Positions 1 to 7,313 of a DNA stretch of 9,623 bases are shown piece by piece (positions within the stretch are counted from its first letter, which is position 1; the number at the start of each line of letters is the position of its first letter). Under the pieces are notes generated by a model that saw nothing but the letters and a program-made list of their open reading frames with translations, was not told the origin of the DNA and did no database searches. A program made the position numbers and the translations under genes. This stretch comes from Bacteroidota bacterium (GTDB taxonomy: Bacteria > Bacteroidota > Rhodothermia > Rhodothermales > UBA10348). The stretch covers positions 1 to 9,623 of the forward strand of contig JACZYK010000077.1 in assembly GCA_022571135.1 (NCBI GenBank). Direction: 5' to 3'.

Positions 1-1397
1 AAAGAGGAATAGATACGGAAGTCCTGCATGCCGTTGGCAGTCGATGGGCAGAAGCGCTGAGTGAGGCCGTTCGCGTCGCGTATTTACGCGCGGATTCATT
101 GCCGCTGCTCGTTCGCATCGGAGTCCCCGTGGGCCAGACAGACCCGTACGCATGGCTTCGTGCGAATGGAGGTCCGGATCGCGTCATATGGCGCAGTCGG
201 CATCACAACAAGGTTCGAGCAGCTTTCGGGGCTGCGGCCGTGGTTTCGGGTGACGGCGTCATCTCTTTCGGGCAGGTTGCCGATCGACTGGCCGACGTGC
301 TTTCGCGGCCCGGAGACGAAATGCGCTTTTTCGGAGGCATGCGGTTTGATCCACATCGGGATTCTGATGCCGTCTGGACGGGTTTCGGAGGCTACCGCTT
401 CGTATTGCCCCGTTTCGAGTTGCACGTTCTTGGTCCGCAGGCGCAGGTCTATTGCAATCTCGTATTTCCCGAAGATTATGGTTTGCTCGATGAGATCCAG
501 GCGGAGATAAAAGATGTTCAACTTCCCGAAAGGGATCTTGATGAAGTCCTTCCTCTGCCGATCTCACGGGCAGATCATCCGGAAGAGTCGATCTGGAAAG
601 ACAGGGTTCGTTGGGCTCTGGACACGTTCTCGAAGGAGCGCCTCGAAAAAGTCGTTCTGGCTCGACGCGTGGATTTCGATTTCCAGAAGGCCCCGGACGC
701 ACTACTATTACTCAAGCTGCTCGCCCGGGCGACGCCCAACTGTTTCCATTTTCACTTCGAATCGACCACCGGAGAGGCATTCATCGGAGCCACCCCGGAG
801 CGACTTTTCTTTCGAAACGGACTACAGATCGAAAGCGAGGCGGTGGCCGGAACGAGGCCCCGCGGGGATACGGTGGACATGGACGAGGAATATCGCGCTT
901 CGCTGCTGGAGAGCGAGAAGGAACTCCGCGAACACGCGTACGTCCGCGACTACATTCGTGATGTGCTGGAACCATTCTGTGTTTCGGTTTCTGTAGACTA
1001 TGAGGCCTCCGAGATGCGACTGGCCCGTGGACGCCATCTCATTTCCCGCATATCCGGGATTCTGGCCGAGGCCGTCTCCGACCTTGAACTCGTTCATCGC
1101 CTGCATCCGACACCTGCCGTGGGCGGCCATCCGACACGCGACGCCATGGAGGTCATTCGCAACCTCGAACGCTTCGATCGCGGATGGTATGCGGGACCAA
1201 TCGGATGGATCGGTCGCGATGCCGCCGAATTCGCCGTTGCTCTGAGATGCGGAGTGGTATCTGGAAAGAGGCTGTCTCTTTTCTCCGGCGCCGGAATTGT
1301 GGAGGGTTCTAAGCCCGCGGAGGAGTGGCGCGAAATCGAACAGAAGATCGAGGATTTCATCAACGTACTGGGACTTGATATCCGAGTCGCCAAATAG
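1..1397 (+). CDS. menF: Isochorismate synthase MenF, 5' end cut by window edge
   Basis: Converts chorismate to isochorismate, the first committed step of menaquinone synthesis, in the cytoplasm. The frame is open from codon 3 of the window with no in-frame ATG or GTG before the conserved region, so the start lies upstream. About 464 codons are visible, already a little longer than a typical ~430-aa MenF. The chorismate-utilising domain is complete at its C-terminal end. It shows FGGMRF near nt 330, KVVLARR at nt 648 (the Lys aligns with the general base of MenF), FIGATPERLF near nt 780, and AVAGTRPRG near nt 840. LHPTPAVGG follows near nt 1110, then WYAGPIGW near nt 1185 and GAGIVEGSKPAEEW near nt 1290. 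All MIS-family signature residues look intact. The stop overlaps the start of menD. A siderophore-type isochorismate synthase (EntC/DhbC) is the alternative, but the following men genes argue against it. Confidence 0.96.
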   Translation, partial: RGIDTEVLHAVGSRWAEALSEAVRVAYLRADSLPLLVRIGVPVGQTDPYAWLRANGGPDRVIWRSRHHNKVRAAFGAAAVVSGDGVISFGQVADRLADVLSRPGDEMRFFGGMRFDPHRDSDAVWTGFGGYRFVLPRFELHVLGPQAQVYCNLVFPEDYGLLDEIQAEIKDVQLPERDLDEVLPLPISRADHPEESIWKDRVRWALDTFSKERLEKVVLARRVDFDFQKAPDALLLLKLLARATPNCFHFHFESTTGEAFIGATPERLFFRNGLQIESEAVAGTRPRGDTVDMDEEYRASLLESEKELREHAYVRDYIRDVLEPFCVSVSVDYEASEMRLARGRHLISRISGILAEAVSDLELVHRLHPTPAVGGHPTRDAMEVIRNLERFDRGWYAGPIGWIGRDAAEFAVALRCGVVSGKRLSLFSGAGIVEGSKPAEEWREIEQKIEDFINVLGLDIRVAK

Positions 1398-3135
1398 GAA
1401 CAGTTTTTGGGCCGATTTGATCGTCGAGGAACTCGTACGATCGGGTTCGGACGCATTCTTCATTGCGCCGGGATCCCGCTCGTCGCCCCTCGTCGCCGCA
1501 GTGGCTCGCAATCCGAGGACGCATTCCAAAGTCCATTTTGACGAACGCGGAACGGCATTCGCGGCGCTCGGCTACGCAAGAGCTACCCGAAATCCGGGCG
1601 TCTGGGTAACGACGTCCGGAACCGCTCTCGCCAACGGTATGCCTGCCGTCGTCGAAGCCGCCCTGGACGGCGTTCCGATCATTCTGCTTACGGCCGATCG
1701 TCCACCCGAACTGCGTGGCACCGGTGCCAATCAAACGATCGATCAACCCGGACTCTTCGGAGGATATGTCCGCTGGTTTTTCGATATGCCCACGCCGTCG
1801 GACGACATAGATCCGTGTTTCGTTCTCACCACGATCGACCAGGCCGTCCACCGTTCGAAAACCGGACGCGGCGGTCCCGTACATCTCAACTGCATGTTCA
1901 GAGATCCGCTTGCGCCGGAATCGCAATCCCACGCGCCGCAGACGTCTTCGGCCCTTGAATTGTGGAAGTTATCGAAGGCGCCTTTCACGCGGTATTCGGA
2001 TCAGGAAAGCGAACTGCCGGCGATCGACAGAGGGCGCCTCTCCAGAAGCCTTTCGAAAGCGACAAGGCCTCTCTGTATTCTGGGCCGCTTACCGCACGAG
2101 GATCTGAGCCGGAGCGTCGTGGCATGGGCGAACGAGAACAGCGTTCCCATCCTTGCGGACATCACGTCTCAAAGAAGGTTGGGTCGGACGGCCGGGAGCA
2201 TAGTGGCGTACTATGATCTACTCCTGGGATCGGACAGCTTTCGGAAATCCGTGCGCCCCGATGCCATACTGCAGATCGGGAGGAGCCCGACGTCAAAACG
2301 TCTGGCGGCGCTCGTATCGGATGCCTGCCCCGACCCCTATATACTGATTGCCACCGGTCCAGACAGGGTCGATCCGGATCATCGTGTAACCCATCGTATT
2401 GACCTGACGGCAAGCGGTATTGACGGCCTATTTTCGGGCACAGACTTCAAATTTGATCTGGAGCCGGCGTGGATGGACACGTGGACCCGGGCCGACGCTC
2501 TGGCAGGCGCCTGGATGGACGATCGATTCGGCACCGGGTCCGATTCGGATCTGAGCGAGCAAGGGGTAGCTTATCGACTTTCCCTGGCGATCCCGGAGGC
2601 GAGCGTTCTCGTTCTGGGAAGCAGCATGCCAGTTCGACACGCGGATACGTTCGCCTCGATCGACGGCGCCTTCGTTCGCCTGGTGTCGAACCGGGGAGCG
2701 AGTGGAATCGACGGAACTCTGGCGACAGCAGCCGGATATTCGGCCGGAGCCCGTGCACGAACCACCGTATTTCTGGGTGATCTCGCGCTGCTCCACGACC
2801 TGAATTCCCTTGCGCTCGCCGACAAGGAGAACCTGATCGTCGTGGTCATCAACAACGACGGCGGAGGCATCTTCTCGTACCTTCCTATCACTACGCCCGC
2901 AGACGTCTTCGAGCGGTATTTCGGCACACCGCACGGGTACACGTTCGAAAATGCGGCACAGATGTTCGGCCTCCACTACGCGAATCCGGATAATCACGGG
3001 GATTTCGACCGGGCCTACGACGCAGCTCTCGGGAAGGAGCGAGCGTCGCTGATAGAGATACGTACGGATCGCAAGTCGAATCACGACCTGCATCTGAAAC
3101 TGCAGGCAGAATTTAACAAAGTCCTGGACGCATAG
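1375..3135 (+). CDS. menD: SEPHCHC synthase MenD (ThDP-dependent)
   Basis: Condenses isochorismate with 2-oxoglutarate, releasing CO2, to give 2-succinyl-5-enolpyruvyl-6-hydroxy-3-cyclohexene-1-carboxylate. It uses thiamine diphosphate and Mg2+. About 586 aa from the chosen start, a normal MenD length. The N-terminal ThDP-enzyme domain begins NSFWADLIVEEL, then IAPGSRSSPL (res. ~30-39) and HFDERGTAF, whose Glu57 matches the ThDP-activating glutamate. Next come TTSGTALAN and GANQTIDQPGLFG. The C-terminal cofactor domain has SNRGASGIDG, GDLALLHDLN (res. ~468-477) and NNDGGG (493-498), the Mg-ThDP binding pieces. The start is uncertain because no in-frame ATG or GTG exists near the conserved N-terminus. 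TTG at 1375 places 8 residues before NSFWAD and overlaps menF by 23 nt. A second in-frame TTG at 1297 would add 26 poorly conserved-looking residues that simply read the menF tail in another frame. Translation is probably coupled to menF. Confidence 0.96.
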   Translation: MISESPNRNSFWADLIVEELVRSGSDAFFIAPGSRSSPLVAAVARNPRTHSKVHFDERGTAFAALGYARATRNPGVWVTTSGTALANGMPAVVEAALDGVPIILLTADRPPELRGTGANQTIDQPGLFGGYVRWFFDMPTPSDDIDPCFVLTTIDQAVHRSKTGRGGPVHLNCMFRDPLAPESQSHAPQTSSALELWKLSKAPFTRYSDQESELPAIDRGRLSRSLSKATRPLCILGRLPHEDLSRSVVAWANENSVPILADITSQRRLGRTAGSIVAYYDLLLGSDSFRKSVRPDAILQIGRSPTSKRLAALVSDACPDPYILIATGPDRVDPDHRVTHRIDLTASGIDGLFSGTDFKFDLEPAWMDTWTRADALAGAWMDDRFGTGSDSDLSEQGVAYRLSLAIPEASVLVLGSSMPVRHADTFASIDGAFVRLVSNRGASGIDGTLATAAGYSAGARARTTVFLGDLALLHDLNSLALADKENLIVVVINNDGGGIFSYLPITTPADVFERYFGTPHGYTFENAAQMFGLHYANPDNHGDFDRAYDAALGKERASLIEIRTDRKSNHDLHLKLQAEFNKVLDA

Positions 3136-3158
3136 TCCGGACTCGATAGATACGGGCC

Positions 3159-3497
3159 GTGAAAGTTCGACTGACGGATAACCGGATATCTCTCCGTCTC
3201 AGCGAGGAGGATGTTCTGGCGCTTCAATCCACGGATGTGGTAAGCGTCTCGGTTGCGCTGAGCCGGGACGAAGGACTGCGCTTTGAACTGGCTACGGAAT
3301 CGAGGATCGGCGACATACGGGTCTCCATGGACGGATCGATCATAAGAATTCTGCTTCCTGAATCATGGCTGGCAGACTGGCAGCGCGACGACCGCATCGG
3401 TTTCGACTCGGTTGTTCCGAGTGGCGCCGGATCGGAACTGCACGTCAACGTCGAGAAGGACCTGCGCTGGTTCAAAAGAAAGCCCGCTGCCGACTGA
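3159..3497 (+). CDS. Small conserved protein, DUF7009-like, inside the men operon
   Basis: 112 aa, GTG start 23 nt after the menD stop and ending 22 nt before menH, so it is co-transcribed with both. No function is known to me. The N-terminus (MKVRLTDNRISLRLSEEDV) and the C-terminal VEKDLRWFKR match my memory of the DUF7009 family. Those are short Bacteroidota proteins beginning MKIRIKGNSIRLRL and ending in a VEKDF-C-L-type motif, but I could not search for it. The sequence is hydrophilic and has alternating beta-strand-like stretches (VVSVSVAL, LRFELAT, DIRVSMDGSIIRILLP). It has no signal peptide, membrane segment or cysteine. Family members as I recall them have a Cys near the C-terminus; here that place is Trp (LRWFKR). 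Base and codon use look like the neighbouring men genes, so it does not seem a recent arrival. A role in menaquinone synthesis would be inferred only from position. Confidence 0.8.
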   Translation: MKVRLTDNRISLRLSEEDVLALQSTDVVSVSVALSRDEGLRFELATESRIGDIRVSMDGSIIRILLPESWLADWQRDDRIGFDSVVPSGAGSELHVNVEKDLRWFKRKPAAD

Positions 3498-3519
3498 GTC
3501 TTCCTATCAAAGGCACAGA

Positions 3520-4308
3520 ATGAACCGCTCGACACTCGCCGTCACCGTCTTCGAAAACCAGTACGACCGTTCGACGGCAACGCTGTTTATCCACGGCTTC
3601 ATGGGTTCTGCTCGCGACTGGTCGGAGATCGCTGCGGGCCTGGGTGGATTCTGCCTGGGAGTTGACCTGCCGGGACACGGCGATTCGATTGGCCTGAAGA
3701 AGTCGGACTATTCGTTCGCCCGAACCGTCGACCTCATCATCGAATCGCTTGATGCCTTTCGCCTGCGCGCGGTAAACGTCGTCGGCTACTCGATGGGAGG
3801 CCGCCTGGCTCTGGCGCTGGCATGCACCCATCCGGATCGGGTGACTCATCTGATACTGGAGTCGGCATCGCCCGGTCTTAAAACGGCTAAAGAGCGGTCC
3901 GAACGGATTAATCTGGACAGAGATCGATCCCGGGAAATCCTTCTTGATTTCAGCGCGTTTCTGGAGAAGTGGTACAGCCTGCCGCTTTTCTCCACGTTCG
4001 CTGCGGCTCCGGAGCGTCGCGAACGGATCATTCGCAATCGCAGCCGGAACAGACCCGAGGAGATTGCGCGCGCGCTCGAGGGTCTGGGTACCGGGAGTCA
4101 GCCCTCTTATTGGGAAGCGCTGGAGTCGATCAAGGTCAGTACGACGGCAGTCGTTGGCTCGGAAGACGACCAGTTCGTCCAGATTGCGGCCGACATGACG
4201 TCACGCACCGACAGGATTGAGAGAATTATCATTCCAGGGGCCGGGCATAACGTCCATCTGGACTGCGTAAAAGCGTATCTTCAGGCCCTGAAATCCACGC
4301 TGAAATAA
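3520..4308 (+). CDS. menH: SHCHC synthase MenH, alpha/beta hydrolase fold
   Basis: Eliminates pyruvate from SEPHCHC to give 2-succinyl-6-hydroxy-2,4-cyclohexadiene-1-carboxylate (SHCHC). 262 aa, normal for MenH. Order of motifs: HGFMGSARDW (res. 25-34, oxyanion-hole loop), DLPGHGDS (49-56), GYSMGGR (89-95) with nucleophile Ser91 and the MenH-type Arg95, ESASPGL (114-120), KWYSLPLF (150-157, the cap segment of MenH), GSEDDQF (213-219) with Asp216 as probable acid, and GAGHNVH (240-246) with His243. The triad Ser91/Asp216/His243 is complete. The ATG at 3520 is chosen because the conserved region begins soon after it. The in-frame extension upstream lies inside the preceding gene. AAAGG about 6 nt before the ATG is the closest thing to a ribosome binding site in the operon. 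The gene sits directly after menD and the DUF7009-like gene, matching its pathway order. Confidence 0.94.
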   Translation: MNRSTLAVTVFENQYDRSTATLFIHGFMGSARDWSEIAAGLGGFCLGVDLPGHGDSIGLKKSDYSFARTVDLIIESLDAFRLRAVNVVGYSMGGRLALALACTHPDRVTHLILESASPGLKTAKERSERINLDRDRSREILLDFSAFLEKWYSLPLFSTFAAAPERRERIIRNRSRNRPEEIARALEGLGTGSQPSYWEALESIKVSTTAVVGSEDDQFVQIAADMTSRTDRIERIIIPGAGHNVHLDCVKAYLQALKSTLK

Positions 4309-4327
4309 CCTTCCAGATCCAACTGAT

Positions 4328-5152
4328 ATGTCTTCGATCGTTTGGCAGTCGGCCGGGGAATACACCGATATCAAATACCACAAGGCCGATGGTATAGCAA
4401 AGATCACGATCAATCGTCCGGATGTAAGAAATGCGTTCCGGCCCCTCACCGTGACCGAGATGCGGCACGCGCTCCAGGAAGCGAGAGATGACCAGCTTAT
4501 CGGCGTGATCATCCTGACAGGGGAGGGTTCCGAAGCGTTCTGCTCGGGGGGCGACCAGAGAATTCGCGGGGAGGCGGGCTACACCGAGGAGGGTACGGGT
4601 ATCATGCGCCTCAATATCCTCGATTTTCAGCGCGAAATCCGAACGTGCCCCAAACCGGTCATTGCCATGGTGGCCGGATGGGCGGCAGGAGGGGGAAACG
4701 TCCTGCAGGTGATATGCGATCTGACGATCGCGGCCGACAACGCTCGGTTCATGCAGACGGGTCCAAGGGTCGGATCCTTCGACGGAGGCTATGGATCGAG
4801 TTATCTCGCCAGGATCGTAGGACAGAAAAAGGCGCGTGAAATCTGGTTCCTGTGCCGTCCCTACGACGCACAGCAGGCCCTCGCCATGGGACTCGTCAAT
4901 ACCGTCGTTCCACTGGAAAAGCTGGAGGAAGAGACGGTCAAGTGGTGCAGGGAAATTCTGGCCAATTCCGCGCTCGCCATCCGCTGTCTCAAGGCTGGAT
5001 TGAATGCGGACTGCGACGGTCAGGCGGGTCTCCAGGAACTTGCGGGAAACGCCACGCTCCTGTTCTATATGACCGAGGAAGGTCAGGAGGGGCGAAATGC
5101 GTTCATCGAAAAGCGTCCGCCGGACTTCCGGAAGTTCCCCTACCGCCCCTGA
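4328..5152 (+). CDS. menB: 1,4-dihydroxy-2-naphthoyl-CoA synthase MenB
   Basis: Crotonase-fold enzyme that closes the second ring of the naphthoquinone (OSB-CoA to DHNA-CoA). 274 aa, full length. Signatures: CSGGDQRIRG (res. 72-81), LDFQREIRTCPKPV (98-111), CDLTIAADNA (130-139), QTGPRVGSFDGG (143-154), GQKKAREIWFLCR (165-177), LNADCDGQAGLQELAGNA (225-242), FYMTEEGQEGRNAF (246-259) and the C-terminal RPPDFRKF. Gln143, Gly145 and Trp173 correspond to the bicarbonate-binding residues of the bicarbonate-dependent MenB type (E. coli Gln154/Gly156/Trp184). Ser150 and Asp152 are the active-site Ser/Asp pair. The usual GYxIGGGHVLH segment is GWAAGGGNVLQ here (117-127), an unusual variant in an otherwise very conserved protein. 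Start ATG lies 19 nt after menH and has no Shine-Dalgarno sequence. The next gap to menA is about 100 nt. Confidence 0.97.
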   Translation: MSSIVWQSAGEYTDIKYHKADGIAKITINRPDVRNAFRPLTVTEMRHALQEARDDQLIGVIILTGEGSEAFCSGGDQRIRGEAGYTEEGTGIMRLNILDFQREIRTCPKPVIAMVAGWAAGGGNVLQVICDLTIAADNARFMQTGPRVGSFDGGYGSSYLARIVGQKKAREIWFLCRPYDAQQALAMGLVNTVVPLEKLEEETVKWCREILANSALAIRCLKAGLNADCDGQAGLQELAGNATLLFYMTEEGQEGRNAFIEKRPPDFRKFPYRP

Positions 5153-5180
5153 ACGATTACCCCTGAAATACGCGAGAAGG

Positions 5181-5199
5181 CCTCCGACTTCAGTCGAGG
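5181..5199 (+). other. Hairpin in the menB-menA gap
   Basis: CCTCCGAC and GTCGAGG pair around a TTCA loop, giving 7 base pairs with one bulged C. It sits about 30 nt after the menB stop and about 55 nt before the menA ATG, in the longest gap inside the operon (103 nt). No T-tract follows, so it is not a good intrinsic terminator. It could be an mRNA-processing or stability element separating menB from menA, or chance. A CATAAT box at 5224-5229 lies downstream but I see no convincing -35 partner. Confidence 0.35.
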
Positions 5200-5255
5200 G
5201 GAGTGTCGATCCCGAATTCGAATCATAATTCAGTGAGTTGAAAAACGGGTCCAGA

Positions 5256-6149
5256 ATGGCCGGACACCTTGACAGTTGGATGCTGGCGGCCCGCCCGAAG
5301 ACCCTCTGGGTGTCGGTATCGCCGGTCCTGATCGGTATCGCGATGGCCTGGCGGGACGGCCTCTTTCACCCCATCGCCGCGGTCCTTGTTTTAATTAGCG
5401 CGGTACTCATCCAGATCGGCACCAATTTCTACAACGATTACGCTGATTTTATAAAGGGCGCCGATACGATTGCACGCAAGGGGCCCCGGCGTGCGGTTCA
5501 GTCGGGTCTGCTGACGGGAGCCGCTATGAAGCGGGCGACCCTCGTCGTATTCGCATCGGCTGTTCTGGCCGGTACGTACCCGATGCTGCGTGGAGGATGG
5601 CCGATCGTACTGATCGGCCTCGGATCGATTCTTTTCGGGATACTCTACACGGGTGGCCGGTATTCACTCGCATATCTTGGCATCGCGGACGTCTTCGTGT
5701 TCTTATTCTTCGGGCCCATTGCCGTTGCGGGTACTTATTTTGTGCAGGCTCTCGTCTGGCCGCTGGAGGTCTGGATTGCCGGAATCGCTCCCGGGCTCCT
5801 GTCCGTTTCGATATTGATGGTGAACAACATACGCGACCTTGTCGATGACGAGGCAGCGGGGAAAAAGACCATCGTCGTTCGATTAGGCAGAGGGTTTGGA
5901 TTGGCTGCCTACGCAGCGTGCATCCTGCTGGCGAGTGGCGTGCCCTTGTTCCTCGTTCTGGCCTTCGAGGGCTCGAAATGGTCAATAATCGCCGCCGCCA
6001 TTCTGCCTCTTTCGATTCCGCTCTATTTCAAGCTGGCGAAAACACCCGTCAGCGACGGGAGCGCCCTGAATCCGGTTCTCGGGAAAACGGCGGTGCTGCT
6101 TCTTGTTTACAGCATTTGTTTCTCGGCAGGCTGGGTATATTCCGGCTGA
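5256..6149 (+). CDS. menA: DHNA polyprenyltransferase MenA (UbiA family)
   Basis: Integral membrane prenyltransferase that joins 1,4-dihydroxy-2-naphthoate to a polyprenyl diphosphate, giving demethylmenaquinone. 297 aa from the ATG at 5256. The N-terminal WMLAARPKTLWVSVSPVLIG (res. 8-27) is typical MenA. The first Asp-rich motif is NDYADFIKGAD (60-70), followed by RKGPRRAVQSG (74-84). The second is NNIRDLVDDEAAGKKT (190-205). These two motifs bind the Mg-diphosphate of the prenyl substrate. Hydrophobic helices fill the rest (for example 39-57, 93-111, 116-132, 144-165, 172-189, 216-237, 242-260, 277-296), as expected for about eight to nine transmembrane helices. An in-frame TTG at 5238 would add six residues, but the ATG gives the usual MenA N-terminus. 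No ribosome binding site is evident. It ends 66 nt before menC. Confidence 0.95.
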   Translation: MAGHLDSWMLAARPKTLWVSVSPVLIGIAMAWRDGLFHPIAAVLVLISAVLIQIGTNFYNDYADFIKGADTIARKGPRRAVQSGLLTGAAMKRATLVVFASAVLAGTYPMLRGGWPIVLIGLGSILFGILYTGGRYSLAYLGIADVFVFLFFGPIAVAGTYFVQALVWPLEVWIAGIAPGLLSVSILMVNNIRDLVDDEAAGKKTIVVRLGRGFGLAAYAACILLASGVPLFLVLAFEGSKWSIIAAAILPLSIPLYFKLAKTPVSDGSALNPVLGKTAVLLLVYSICFSAGWVYSG

Positions 6150-6160
6150 TTGACAACCCC

Positions 6161-6175
6161 CGCGCCAAGAGCGCG
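6161..6175 (+). other. Small GC hairpin in the menA-menC gap
   Basis: Perfect 5-bp stem CGCGC/GCGCG with loop CAAGA, starting 12 nt after the menA stop and 41 nt before the menC ATG. No T-tract follows, so termination is unlikely. The surrounding string CCCCGCGCCAAGAGCG recurs with one base missing just after the menE stop (8763-8777). Confidence 0.35.
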
Positions 6176-6215
6176 ATGGTTCCACCTTCTGATTGATCCC
6201 GGTTGTGTACGTCGA

Positions 6216-7313
6216 ATGCGTGTCGAGTCGGTCGAGCTGTACCGTTATGCGATTCCTCTGCTCGTGCGCCCGTCGCTCCAGGGCGCACAGGCTCGCCTCA
6301 GGAACGGGTTGCTGCTCAGAATCGTTTCGGAGCGAGACCTCTCGGGATGGGGTGAAATCGCCCCACTTCCAGGATTCAGTAAGGAAACGCTTTCCGAGGC
6401 GCAGGCACTTGTGCTCTCGGAGGCGTTGAACCTGGTCGGCCGAGAGGTGCCGGAGACTTATGATGATCTTTCCCGGGAAGTCGATGCGCGTCGCAACAGG
6501 ATCTCCTCCGTGGCATTCGGAATCGAGCTGGGACTGGCCTCTCTTTCGGCGGGGATAAGAGGCCTTTCGCTCGCGGAATGGATGGCTCCTTCAGCGCGCA
6601 CGTCGGTGCCGGTCAGCGCCCTTCTATCCGGGTCGGAGGAGGAGGTTGTGAAAATGGCCCGTGCTCGTCTGAACTGCGGCTTCAAAACGTTCAAGCTCAA
6701 AGTCGGAAGGAGTACCATCGACAAGGATTTGGAGACGGTTCGCCGGGTCCGGGATGCTATCGGATCGCAATCGGTTCTTCGGCTCGACGCAAACCGGGCA
6801 TGGGAGTACGACGACGCTCGTCGATTCGCGGAGGCGATATTGCCCTTCGACACGGCTTTCATCGAAGAACCGTTACGGGATTGGGCTCAGTTGAAAAAGC
6901 TCCACGATGAAACGTCCATCCCTGTTGCACTGGACGAGACCGTCTCCGAGTTGGCCGTTTCAGGAGGATCACCACCGACGGCGGAGGACTTCTCGTTTGC
7001 GACAGCAGCGATTCTGAAACCCACGCTGACAGGCGGTCTGGTGGAGACGCGCCGATGGGCCGACCGTTTCAATGCAGTCGGCGTGGAGCCCGTACTCAGT
7101 TCCTCTTTTGAGTCCGAAATCGGTTTGAGTGGGCTGGTCGCTCTTGCGGCGGCCGTCTCCGGATCGGGATGGGCGGCAGGACTGGATACGCTAAGGTATC
7201 TGGGTGGCTCCGTGCTCGACGAACATCGCGGAGCAGAATCGGCTACTCTTCCGGCCGACGAGATTCCGGGACGCCCGGCTGTAAATATGAACGCGTTGAC
7301 ACGAATACTATGA
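6216..7313 (+). CDS. menC: o-Succinylbenzoate synthase MenC (enolase superfamily)
   Basis: Dehydrates SHCHC to o-succinylbenzoate. 365 aa, the usual size. The enolase-type N-terminal cap domain is followed by the barrel domain. Catalytic Lys160 and Lys162 lie in FKLKVG, metal ligands are Asp191 (LDANRAW), Glu217 (IEEPL) and Asp240 (ALDE), and Lys268 is in ILKPTLTGG. All acid/base and Mg2+ residues of the superfamily are therefore present. The SSSFESEIGLSGL segment (295-307) is typical of OSB synthase rather than dipeptide epimerase or muconate cycloisomerase. ATG 6216 is preferred over an in-frame TTG at 6150 because MRVESVELYRYAIPL is where the family begins. The TGA stop overlaps the menE ATG (ATGA), so translation of the two is likely coupled. 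Function is supported by both residues and context. Confidence 0.95.
   Translation: MRVESVELYRYAIPLLVRPSLQGAQARLRNGLLLRIVSERDLSGWGEIAPLPGFSKETLSEAQALVLSEALNLVGREVPETYDDLSREVDARRNRISSVAFGIELGLASLSAGIRGLSLAEWMAPSARTSVPVSALLSGSEEEVVKMARARLNCGFKTFKLKVGRSTIDKDLETVRRVRDAIGSQSVLRLDANRAWEYDDARRFAEAILPFDTAFIEEPLRDWAQLKKLHDETSIPVALDETVSELAVSGGSPPTAEDFSFATAAILKPTLTGGLVETRRWADRFNAVGVEPVLSSSFESEIGLSGLVALAAAVSGSGWAAGLDTLRYLGGSVLDEHRGAESATLPADEIPGRPAVNMNALTRIL

Noticed and set aside
822..1529. 235-codon open frame on the - strand
   Set aside because: Lies fully opposite menF and the start of menD, has no recognisable motifs, and is a GC-rich antisense shadow.
2428..3093. 221-codon open frame on the - strand
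   Set aside because: Opposite the conserved C-terminal domain of menD; composition rich in Arg/Val/Gly as expected for an antisense frame, with no family resemblance.
6150..6178. TTGACA at 6150-6155 as a -35 box for menC
   Set aside because: At 17-nt spacing the -10 position reads GCGATG, far from a -10 consensus, and menC sits within an operon.
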